From Aeromonas australiensis (GTDB lineage: Bacteria > Pseudomonadota > Gammaproteobacteria > Enterobacterales > Aeromonadaceae), in contig NZ_CDDH01000019.1 of assembly GCF_000819725.1 (NCBI RefSeq), positions 1 to 45,841 of the forward strand: a stretch of DNA of 45,841 bases, written 5' to 3'. The position numbers and the translations under genes were made by a program. Positions 27,128 through 34,429 of this stretch are shown here, piece after piece. Under the pieces are notes generated by a model, which was given only the letters and a program-made list of their open reading frames with translations, was not told the origin of the DNA and searched no databases. How positions within the stretch are numbered: position 1 is the first letter of the stretch; each line of letters begins with the position of its first letter.

Positions 27128-27987
27128 TGATCATCCCCCAGTGCGGCGGCATAGGCCGAAAGGTATTCGACGCCGGCCAGAACCGCTTTGTTGGCCATGG
27201 CGGAGACGGCAAAGCCGAAGGTCTGCTCCATGTGGCGCACCAGGGTACCGATAAAGGACGAGGCGATGGCAAACTGCATTTGACCCAGTTCGGGCAGCTT
27301 GAGTTGACCGGCCAGATAGTCGAGGGAGCGCTGGATCTCCAGCGCCAGTGAATCGAGCAGCATGCTGTCCGGTTCCTGTTCGCCGGTCAGACTGGTGAAA
27401 CCGCGCAGTTGGCGGGAGAAGCAGAGTCCCCCCTGATGGAAGACCAGCAGTTGCAGATCCTGCCCCTTGGGCTGCCACAGCAGCATGCGCACCGTCTCGT
27501 CAGCGTCATAGAGAGAGGTGAGCGCCAGCTCGTCGCTGATGATGGATTGCAGGGTGGCGATGCCATTGATGGCATCGGCCAGCTGTTGCACCCGGCTCTT
27601 GGGCAGGCAGATCACATTGATGCGCGGACGGCCGGCTGGCGGGGTGGGCAAGTCCACATAGTCCATCGCCAGTTGCAGCACGGGTTCGTTGACATAGTCC
27701 TTGATGGCCCAGGGGAGCGCCCCCGCCATCTCGGCGTCAGGCACGGCAGGCTTGTCGATCTGGATCTGTTGATAAAGGCTGGCGGCGAGGGCTACCCGCA
27801 CTTTAGACTTGGCCAGCCCATGACGGCTGAACAGCTCGCTCATGGCCACGGCCCACTCCTGTGGACCGTTGATGGTGCGCGTTGCGAAGACGGGGGGATT
27901 GCCCACTGCAGCCAGCATGATCCTGTCATTGGCCAGCAAGAGCCCGACCTGGCGGCTTGGCATCGACCGTCTGAACAGTTGTTTCAT
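27124..27987 (-). CDS. mshI: MSHA biogenesis protein MshI (PilM-like)
   Basis: A 287-residue cytoplasmic actin-fold protein of the PilM/MshI type. It contains RVALAASLYQQIQIDKPAVP, PWAIKDYVNEPVLQLAMDYV, QQLADAINGIATLQSIISDE and ends AMANKAVLAGVEYLSAYAAALGDDQ. It would recruit the INLY motif of the PilN-like protein encoded downstream and link it to the MshE/MshG motor. It is the first gene of the main msh run and is divergent from the PLP-enzyme gene. The ribosome site (GGGCGGGC) is weak. Confidence 0.92.
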   Translation of the reverse strand: MKQLFRRSMPSRQVGLLLANDRIMLAAVGNPPVFATRTINGPQEWAVAMSELFSRHGLAKSKVRVALAASLYQQIQIDKPAVPDAEMAGALPWAIKDYVNEPVLQLAMDYVDLPTPPAGRPRINVICLPKSRVQQLADAINGIATLQSIISDELALTSLYDADETVRMLLWQPKGQDLQLLVFHQGGLCFSRQLRGFTSLTGEQEPDSMLLDSLALEIQRSLDYLAGQLKLPELGQMQFAIASSFIGTLVRHMEQTFGFAVSAMANKAVLAGVEYLSAYAAALGDDQ

Positions 27988-28074
27988 GTAAGCCCGCCCA
28001 TCAATGGTGATTAAATGTATGAAATATTAACATAAACAGCAGATTAGCCTCCATATTAAAAGACGGACTCACCA
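27988..28074. promoter_or_regulatory. Divergent AT-rich promoter region, mshI / PLP enzyme
   Basis: This 87-base gap between two divergent genes is far richer in A and T than its surroundings (TTAAATGTATGAAATATTAA). It must carry the promoters for the msh run and for the PLP-enzyme gene. I found no pair of boxes with good spacing on either strand, so no exact -35/-10 is given. Confidence 0.5.
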
Positions 28075-28998
28075 TTGCAAGCCAGCCTTTCCGCCGAGTC
28101 AGAGGGTCAAGCCATCCTCCCTTCTCCCCTGCAACGCCTCCACCATCCGTTGCTGACCCGCTATGACATCGAGCTGTGGTGCAAGCGGGATGACCTGATC
28201 CATCCGGCCATCTCCGGCAACAAGTGGCGCAAGCTCAAGTACCATTTGCTTCACGCCAAAGAGCACGGCAAACGGCACCTGCTCTCGTTTGGCGGCGCCT
28301 ACTCCAACCATATCCACGCGCTTGCCGCGGCGGGATCACAATATGGCCTGCGCACGACCGGGGTCATACGGGGTGAACCCGACGCCATCAGTAACTCGAC
28401 CCTGCAGGATGCCAAGCGCTGGGGCATGGATCTCGTTTTCGTCGACCGTCAGAGTTATCGGCGGCGGCAAGATCCCGACTGGCTGACCCAATTCGATGCC
28501 CCCGATACCCTGATCGTGCCGGAGGGGGGTAGCAGCCCGCTGGCCATCCCCGGCGTGGCGGAGCTGGTCGGCGAAGTGCCCTTCTCGCCGGATCTCTGGG
28601 TACTGCCCTGCGCCAGCGGCGGCACCCTGGCAGGCCTGATCGCCGGCAAACAGGAGCGGGAGCAGATCCTCGCCATTGCGGTACTGAAAGGAGGCGGCTT
28701 TATCACTGACGAGGTGTGCCGCCTCCATCCAGCGGCAACCAATACCGCCGGCTGGCGCATCGCGCTCGATCACCACGATGGTGGCTACGCCAAATTCAGC
28801 CCGGCCCTCTGGCAGTGGGTGCAGGATTTCAGTGCCACGACCACGCTGCCCCTTGAGCCCATCTACAGCGGCAAGGCGATGTGGGGGCTGTTTCGCGAGC
28901 TGGCGGCAGGCCGCATCGCCCCCGGCAGCAAACTCGTCTTTATCCACACTGGCGGCATGCAGGGGCTCGCCGGGCTGCGGGAGCAGGGGCGACTGTGA
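28075..28998 (+). CDS. PLP-dependent D-cysteine desulfhydrase / ACC deaminase family protein
   Basis: A 307-residue fold-type II PLP enzyme. The lysine that holds PLP is in ISGNKWRKLKYHL, followed by LLSFGGAYSNHIHALAAAGSQYG (phosphate and substrate contacts) and the glycine loop LPCASGGTLAGLIAG. It matches the YedO/DcyD and 1-aminocyclopropane-1-carboxylate deaminase family; the substrate (D-cysteine, another D-amino acid or ACC) cannot be decided by eye. The start seems to be TTG at 28075: no ATG is in frame after the upstream stop (28057). The gene is on the opposite strand, between mshH and mshI, which are usually neighbours, so it interrupts the pilus locus. Confidence 0.88.
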   Translation: MQASLSAESEGQAILPSPLQRLHHPLLTRYDIELWCKRDDLIHPAISGNKWRKLKYHLLHAKEHGKRHLLSFGGAYSNHIHALAAAGSQYGLRTTGVIRGEPDAISNSTLQDAKRWGMDLVFVDRQSYRRRQDPDWLTQFDAPDTLIVPEGGSSPLAIPGVAELVGEVPFSPDLWVLPCASGGTLAGLIAGKQEREQILAIAVLKGGGFITDEVCRLHPAATNTAGWRIALDHHDGGYAKFSPALWQWVQDFSATTTLPLEPIYSGKAMWGLFRELAAGRIAPGSKLVFIHTGGMQGLAGLREQGRL

Positions 28999-29016
28999 TC
29001 CCCGCCTGACGGCAAC

Positions 29017-29051
29017 CGCAAACAACACCGCAAACAACACCGCAAACAACA
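29017..29051. repeat. 12-bp tandem repeat CGCAAACAACAC, about three copies
   Basis: Two perfect copies (29017-29028 and 29029-29040) and a third that matches for 11 bases and runs into the following terminator stem. The repeat copies the A-rich flank of the terminator (AAACAACA), so it probably grew by slippage there. Confidence 0.85.
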
Positions 29052-29083
29052 GAGGGTCGCCCCAAGGCGACCCTCTGTTGTTT
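29044..29083. terminator. Bidirectional terminator between the PLP enzyme and mshH
   Basis: An 18-bp perfect stem (29044-29061 with 29066-29083) has the 4-base loop CCAA. The base of the stem ends in TTGTTT when read on either strand, and a GC-rich GGGTCGCC core stabilises it. It separates two convergent genes, ending the plus-strand enzyme transcript and the minus-strand mshH transcript. Confidence 0.9.
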
Positions 29084-29086
29084 ATC

Positions 29087-31015
29087 TCACGCACCAGCCG
29101 GTTCCAGCACCAGCCGCTGGGGCTCGGCAAACCAGGGCCCCTGCCCGGCATGCACCCCGAGGTGGCGCAGCATCTTCCACTCGTCGCCACTCTCCACTCC
29201 CACCGCCAGCACTCTGGTGCGGGTATTGGCGCAGCCTCCTACCAGACTGCGTACCGCCATCTGGTTAACCTGACGGGCATGGATCTCCCGCACCAGGCTG
29301 GGGTGCAGTTTGAGGAAGTTGATCTCGAACTCCTTGATGTACTGGGTGCTCACCACATCCTGACCGGCATGATCAATGGCCAGCTGGCAGCCCAGCATCC
29401 GCAAGGAGCGCAACGGCCGCTTGAGTGCCTCAAAGTGGCGGGTCACCTGGGATTCCGAGAGTTGCAGGATCAGCCGCTCGTTGGTGCTGCGCGGCAGCTG
29501 GAACAGGGCGAAGAACAGCCAGCGCTGGAACTCGCGGTTGATCAGGCTCTGGGCACTGAGGGTCAGGCTGATGGGGCAGCTCTGCTCGGAGCGCTGGCGC
29601 AGCAGAGCAAGGGTCTGCTCTGCCACCAGCCGATCCAGTTGCAGCAGCAGGCCCACCTTCTCCGCCATCGGCATAAAGATCCCCGCCTGCAGAGCTCGTC
29701 CCTGCTCGTCGTGCAGATAGGTGAGCAGCTCCTGCTGCAATACCACCTGCCCCCGATCCTGCTGGATCGGCTGGATGTAGAATTCGATACCGCGTTCTTC
29801 GAGGCGACGGCTGATCAGGGTGCGCCAGCGTACTGTGCCCTTGCTGCTCTGTTCCTCATCCAGCTGCTTCTCGTAGAGGAACCAGCCATTGTGGCCCTGC
29901 AGGCGGGCACTCTTGAGAGCCAGCTCCGCCTCCTCCTGTACCTTGAGCAGAGAGTCTTGCGCCTGATAGCAAACAGCACCGAGATAGACCGCCGTCTCGG
30001 GGTTAATCTGCTGCGGCCAGTGCAGCCGCTGCAGGCTCTTGAGCAGCTGACTGGCACCATCCACCATCTCGCTTTCAGACATATTGGGCAGCAGCACCGC
30101 AAAGACATGACCTGCGTAGCGGGCCTGCAGGGCGCCGTTATGTTTGCGCACGAAGGCACCTATGGTGGCGCTCGCCTCCATCATCAAATCGTGCCCCAGA
30201 CGCTCGAATTGATCGGCCTCCAGCTCCTCCAGACAGGCGAGCTCGATCAGCAGCACACCGCCGCTCATCACACTCGCCTCCATGATGGCGCTCTCCAGCC
30301 GATTGTCGAAAAACAGCCGGTTGCCAATGCCGGTCAGCTTGTCGACGAAGGCGTTGCTGCGAATGAAGTTGTCGAAGCGGCTGCGCTCCTTGCGGGCATC
30401 CGCCAACTCGGCGAGCAGATGATCGAGGGCCTGACTGGCGGCCACCGGCCACTCTTCGGCGGGGTCATGACTCAGTTTGGAGAGTTTGTCATCGAGGATC
30501 AGCTGGGCACGAATGCCCAGCAGCTCAGCCCCCCACAGCTGCTGACGCAGCCAGCGGATGGAGTACCAGAGACCAAACACCACGATAAAGATACCCAGCG
30601 AGATACCGGACATCGCTTTGATGGAGTATTCCACCTCCTTGAAGGGGCGCTCCAGTTTGAAGTTGGCCTGCATACCGGGTTGATGGGGCAAGGGGTGGCT
30701 GTATGGCACCAGCAGTTGTTCATCGACCGGATTGCGCACATCGCGGAACCAGTAGACCCGCTGGTTATGCTGGCGCACTTCCAGCTCTACCACATGGGCG
30801 GCACGCAGCAGGGTGGGCAGCCAGTGACTCATATCTTCCATGTCGTGAGCAACATCGAGCTGCTTGTCGATCACTTCGACCAGCGCATCGACCTTCTTTT
30901 GCTGCAACTCCATGCCCAGCTCGCGAAAGCTGAACACCCCGCCAATCAGCACGGTCGCCATGGCGGCAATCACGCACAGGGTGATAAATGAGACAAGCTG
31001 TGTTGTGAGTTTCAT
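29087..31015 (-). CDS. mshH: MshH / CsrD-type degenerate GGDEF-EAL regulator
   Basis: A 642-residue membrane protein close to E. coli CsrD in length and layout. It has membrane helices at about 7-30 and 134-156, a HAMP-like and coiled region, a degenerate GGDEF domain (LTGIGNRLFFDNRLE present, but the signature reads YAGHVF) and a degenerate EAL domain (QELLTYL in place of EALLR, IDHAGQDV in place of DDFG). Catalytic residues for making or breaking c-di-GMP are missing. CsrD-type proteins promote RNase E decay of CsrB-type small RNAs, and the same is inferred here. AAAGG precedes the ATG. It has its own leader and is not joined to mshI. Confidence 0.92.
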   Translation of the reverse strand: MKLTTQLVSFITLCVIAAMATVLIGGVFSFRELGMELQQKKVDALVEVIDKQLDVAHDMEDMSHWLPTLLRAAHVVELEVRQHNQRVYWFRDVRNPVDEQLLVPYSHPLPHQPGMQANFKLERPFKEVEYSIKAMSGISLGIFIVVFGLWYSIRWLRQQLWGAELLGIRAQLILDDKLSKLSHDPAEEWPVAASQALDHLLAELADARKERSRFDNFIRSNAFVDKLTGIGNRLFFDNRLESAIMEASVMSGGVLLIELACLEELEADQFERLGHDLMMEASATIGAFVRKHNGALQARYAGHVFAVLLPNMSESEMVDGASQLLKSLQRLHWPQQINPETAVYLGAVCYQAQDSLLKVQEEAELALKSARLQGHNGWFLYEKQLDEEQSSKGTVRWRTLISRRLEERGIEFYIQPIQQDRGQVVLQQELLTYLHDEQGRALQAGIFMPMAEKVGLLLQLDRLVAEQTLALLRQRSEQSCPISLTLSAQSLINREFQRWLFFALFQLPRSTNERLILQLSESQVTRHFEALKRPLRSLRMLGCQLAIDHAGQDVVSTQYIKEFEINFLKLHPSLVREIHARQVNQMAVRSLVGGCANTRTRVLAVGVESGDEWKMLRHLGVHAGQGPWFAEPQRLVLEPAGA

Positions 31016-31484
31016 GCGCCTTTCCGTATGCTCGGCATCATCCGTGTCGCCTCATGGTAGCAGCGGCGATCGGGCCACAGCTATGGACGAAGATCCCGCT
31101 TCTGCAATTTAAGCGGGCAAGGATAACCCAAAGCAGCGAGATAATACCAAGCATGATGGGCAGCCGAGGGGAAAGGGCGGAATAACAGGCAGAAAAATGG
31201 TCCCTCAAAGGGGACCAAAAGGAACACTCATATCAAAACTAACACTCTGTGCTACTGACAAAAAACAGATACAGGAGTATTGAACACACGGTGAGTCAAA
31301 CCGCAGGGCCAATCTAATGAGTTCGGATAAGCTGAGCAATTGTCACTTATGACAGGTCAACGATTGAATCCAGAAAGCAAACTTATTAAAGGCTATATTT
31401 TTCAAAAGCTTACATATTTATTACGCATGAATAGAGCTGAGCATTTCCATCGATTCAGCTAATGCCCTATGATGTGTTTCTCAT
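31016..31484. other. Noncoding region between mshH and the EAL gene
   Basis: About 470 bases without a convincing ORF on either strand, between divergent genes. It holds a hairpin in the mshH leader (CCCGCTT/AAGCGGG, 31095-31117), an isolated minus-strand terminator (31193-31217) and an inverted repeat TGTCACTTATGACA (31341-31354). An AT-rich stretch at 31380-31430 probably carries the EAL gene promoter. No clear -35/-10 pair was found. Confidence 0.6.
31193..31217 (-). terminator. Orphan minus-strand terminator upstream of mshH
   Basis: Minus strand: 7-bp stem TGGTCCC/GGGACCA (31211-31217 with 31198-31204), 6-base loop, then TTTTT. It lies about 180 bases before the mshH start, with no gene upstream on this strand until position 34430. 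It could be an attenuator in a long mshH leader or the end of a small RNA. Confidence 0.65.
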
Positions 31485-33017
31485 TTGCATCCTGTTACTC
31501 GGTGTCCCTTGCTGCGCATCTCTCCGCTCTGGAACAGCCTGCTGCTGTTGCTGGCCCCCGTACTGGTTGTTCTGCCCCTGAGCCCACTGGCCACTAATCT
31601 CTGGGCCCACCATCTGCTGAGCAGCAAGCTGGAGCAAATACTGCTCGCCCAGCAGATTCGCCACCAAGACCTGGATCAGGTATTGCGCGAGCAGATGAGC
31701 CGCTTCACCTTTGACTGTGGTGCCGGTGACCTGGCACTGCTGCGCGATCCCAAATTTTATAACAACCATATACGGCTGCAGGGATTACAACTCGCCTCTG
31801 GCGAGGGGTGTTCCAGTCTGGGGCCTGCCATTCCCCCCGTGGCGGTCGGTTTATCGGACCATCCTCCCTCAAAGGAGCGCGGACTAACGGCCACCGCCAG
31901 CCAGTTTCATACCGAACAGGAGCTGGTTGCCTACTTTCGTATAGGCCGCAATACCATCTATTGGGTGCTCAACAACAGCTGGACCCATGACCTGCTGAAA
32001 ACACCCTGTGCCAACTGCTTCTTTGTCGAATTTACCCCGCTGGAGACAAGCCAGCACGCCCTGCTATTTACCAGAGGGGAGAGCGCCATCCAGCAAGAGC
32101 CAGCTAGCCAGAGCCTGAGTGCCGTCAGCCCTTCCAGCCAGCTAAAGCAGACCTTGTGGGCTGGCGCGGCACTGCGCGAATATGCAAGAGAGCAGGTATA
32201 TCTTTACGGCTTTTGGGGGAGCGCCGCGCTCGGCGTGGGGCTGGTCGCCATCTACTGGCTGCTGCGCAACTATCGGCGCTCATTGAAAGGCCTGCTGGAG
32301 GCTGGTATTGAACGCCGTGAATTCAGCCCCTTCTACCAACCCATCGTAGACAGTCGTATTCAGCAAGTGGTTGGTTTTGAAGCCTTGCTGCGTTGGCAGC
32401 GCGGGGGCGATCAGGTCCCCCCCGGCGCATTTATCGACTATGCCGAAGAGCAAGGTCTGATCATGCCGATGACCGAACAACTGCTGGAACAGGTGATCAA
32501 GGATCTCACCGTGCTCGGCGCCGGGCAGTGGGTCAGCGTCAATCTGGTGGCTGCCCACATCGAACAGCCCCGACTGCGGGCACTACTGCAGCGCCATCAC
32601 TGGCCCTCTCCGTTGCGTCTCACCTTCGAGCTGACCGAACGTAACCCCATCACTGATATCGAGGCTGCAGCCCGGGAGATCACCGTTTTGCAACAGCGTG
32701 GTTACCACTTCAAGCTGGATGATTTCGGCACCGGCTATGGTGGCTTTTCCTATCTGCAACGCCTCGGAATTCGCCAGATAAAAATCGACAAGATGTTCGT
32801 TGATACCATTGGCACCAACGATCTGAAGCGCAGCGTGCTGGATGCCATTATCGCATTTGGCCGGGAATCAGAGATGGAGATGATCGCTGAAGGGGTCGAG
32901 ACCAGAGAGCAGGTGGAGTATCTGAGCCAACAAGGTGTCTATCTAATCCAGGGTTATGTCTATGGCAAGCCCATGTCACTGGCGCAGTTGCTCAAGTGGC
33001 AGAGCCTCTGGCAGTAA
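31485..33017 (+). CDS. CSS-motif EAL-domain c-di-GMP phosphodiesterase
   Basis: A 510-residue membrane enzyme. TM1 (about 14-36) is followed by a periplasmic CSS domain with Cys78 (FDCGAGDLALLR) and the CSS motif at 109-111. TM2 lies at about 241-262. The cytoplasmic EAL domain is complete: E299-A-L-L-R, LTFELTERNP, KLDDFGTGYGGFSYL, IKIDKMFV and EMIAEGVET. All metal and catalytic residues are present, so it should hydrolyse c-di-GMP. In known CSS-EAL proteins, the periplasmic redox state of the cysteine pair controls activity. No ATG is in frame; TTG at 31485 is used, and TTG at 31509 is the alternative. Neither has a clear ribosome site. Confidence 0.9.
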   Translation: MHPVTRCPLLRISPLWNSLLLLLAPVLVVLPLSPLATNLWAHHLLSSKLEQILLAQQIRHQDLDQVLREQMSRFTFDCGAGDLALLRDPKFYNNHIRLQGLQLASGEGCSSLGPAIPPVAVGLSDHPPSKERGLTATASQFHTEQELVAYFRIGRNTIYWVLNNSWTHDLLKTPCANCFFVEFTPLETSQHALLFTRGESAIQQEPASQSLSAVSPSSQLKQTLWAGAALREYAREQVYLYGFWGSAALGVGLVAIYWLLRNYRRSLKGLLEAGIERREFSPFYQPIVDSRIQQVVGFEALLRWQRGGDQVPPGAFIDYAEEQGLIMPMTEQLLEQVIKDLTVLGAGQWVSVNLVAAHIEQPRLRALLQRHHWPSPLRLTFELTERNPITDIEAAAREITVLQQRGYHFKLDDFGTGYGGFSYLQRLGIRQIKIDKMFVDTIGTNDLKRSVLDAIIAFGRESEMEMIAEGVETREQVEYLSQQGVYLIQGYVYGKPMSLAQLLKWQSLWQ

Positions 33018-33187
33018 ACCCGAAAAATATCCGTGATTAGTCTGCGATTAACATTTGGCAACAAAATGATCTGCCCCTAAGCGGATGGGAACCCTTATCA
33101 TAGGCATTCGGCTACCGTGCGCACCTTTACGCACGCCTCCCACAATCCCTGCCGGCTTGTGCCGCCCCGAGACGAGAACCATTGCCT

Positions 33188-34285
33188 ATGAAGACAGTTA
33201 TCCGGCAAGAGATTGCCCTGCCCGTTGGCCTGCTGACCCTGCTCTTTTTCAAGACGTTGGGCAGTGACCTGCTGACAGAGACAACGCCACTCGGGATCTA
33301 TCTTCCGGTGTCGGCGGCATTGCTGGCCATCGTCACCTGGGCCATCTTCTCGGTAGTACGCCACTCCGATGCCCTCGCCATCAAGCTGGGCGAGCCCTTC
33401 GGCACCCTGATCCTCACCCTGTCGGTCATCTCGCTGGAGGTGGTGATGATCTCCTCGGTGATGCTGACCGGTGAACCCAACCCGGTGATGGCCCGCGACA
33501 CCATGTTTGCCGTAGTGATGCTGGTCACCAATGGTCTGGTCGGTTTCACCCTGCTGTTTGGCGGCTGGCGCTACCACAGCCAGAGCTTCAATCTGGAGGG
33601 GGTCAAATCCTATCTGGTGGCCATCATTCCACTGGCGCTGCTCTGTCTGGTGCTGCCCAACTTCACCGAGGGTGGCGCGCTCGGCAGCATGTCGCGGGCT
33701 ATGTCCTGGATGCTGATCATCATTTCAGTGCTGCTCTACGGGGTCTTTCTGCTGATCCAGACCCGCAGCCACAGCCACTTCTTCGTCGACAGCGATCACG
33801 AGGATTATGAGGAGCACCACGGCCCGCTGCAGAGCAACGTCTATCACACCCTGCTGCTGCTCGCCTACCTGCTGGTGGTGATCCTGCTGGCCAAGACCCT
33901 GGCTATCCCCATCAACTACGGGGTGCATGTGATGGAAGCACCCGCCGCACTGGGCGGCTTTATCGTTGCCTGCATCGTGCTGGCCCCCGAAGCAGTCGGC
34001 GCCATCAAGGCCGCCTTCAACAACCAGCTGCAGCGGGCGATGAACCTCTATTTCGGCTCTGTGCTGGCCACCATCGCCCTCACCGTGCCTGCCGTGCTTT
34101 TTATCGGCTCCATGCTGGATCAGGAGGTGCGCCTCGGTCTCTCTCCCGCTGACATGGTGCTACTCATCACCACTCTGATGGTGTGTAAGGTGACCTTCAG
34201 TAGCGGCCGTACCAATGTGCTCCATGGCGCCACTCATCTGGTGCTGTTCGTGGTCTATCTGTTCCTGATGTTCGAGCACGCATAG
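33188..34285 (+). CDS. chaA: Calcium/proton antiporter ChaA
   Basis: A 365-residue inner-membrane transporter, nearly the same length as E. coli ChaA (366). It has about eleven helices in two sodium/calcium-exchanger halves. The signature repeats are GEPFGTLILTLSVISLEVVM and LAPEAVGAIKAAFNNQLQRA, with the ion-binding Glu in each. A His/Asp/Glu-rich loop (SDHEDYEEHH) joins the halves. It exports Ca2+, Na+ or K+ in exchange for protons at alkaline pH. The ATG at 33188 is preferred over the TTG two codons earlier. It stands alone between the EAL gene and a strong terminator. Confidence 0.94.
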   Translation: MKTVIRQEIALPVGLLTLLFFKTLGSDLLTETTPLGIYLPVSAALLAIVTWAIFSVVRHSDALAIKLGEPFGTLILTLSVISLEVVMISSVMLTGEPNPVMARDTMFAVVMLVTNGLVGFTLLFGGWRYHSQSFNLEGVKSYLVAIIPLALLCLVLPNFTEGGALGSMSRAMSWMLIIISVLLYGVFLLIQTRSHSHFFVDSDHEDYEEHHGPLQSNVYHTLLLLAYLLVVILLAKTLAIPINYGVHVMEAPAALGGFIVACIVLAPEAVGAIKAAFNNQLQRAMNLYFGSVLATIALTVPAVLFIGSMLDQEVRLGLSPADMVLLITTLMVCKVTFSSGRTNVLHGATHLVLFVVYLFLMFEHA

Positions 34286-34310
34286 CTGCGCTCAATCAAC
34301 AACAAACACG

Positions 34311-34338
34311 AAAAGACCGCCCGATTGGGCGGTCTTTT
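34311..34338. terminator. Bidirectional terminator between chaA and hutH
   Basis: A 12-bp perfect stem AAAAGACCGCCC/GGGCGGTCTTTT with a GATT loop lies 26 bases after the chaA stop. Read on plus it ends in TTTTGTTAT; read on minus it ends in TTTTCG, so it can also stop the hut transcript. Confidence 0.93.
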
Positions 34339-34394
34339 GTTATCTACTCCCGGATCTCAAGGGCGCCAGAGAAGCAGCTTCCCCTCATCTTCTA

Positions 34395-34419
34395 CCCTTC
34401 TCCCGCCAGGGGAGAAGGG
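34395..34419. repeat. Palindromic hairpin downstream of hutH
   Basis: A 10-bp perfect stem CCCTTCTCCC/GGGAGAAGGG with a 5-base loop, 11 bases past the hutH stop. It lacks a T run. It resembles short intergenic palindromes of the CCCTTCTCCC type seen in many proteobacteria, and may protect the 3' end of the hut mRNA. Confidence 0.6.
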
Positions 34420-34429
34420 GGAGCAAGGC

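Noticed and set aside
28778..30991. 737-codon plus-strand frame opposite mshH
   Set aside because: Crosses the terminator and the end of the PLP gene in another frame; shadow of mshH.
31469..31511. ATG pair at 31469-31474 as start of the EAL protein
   Set aside because: Out of frame with the CSS-EAL coding region; it would need a frameshift that nothing else supports.
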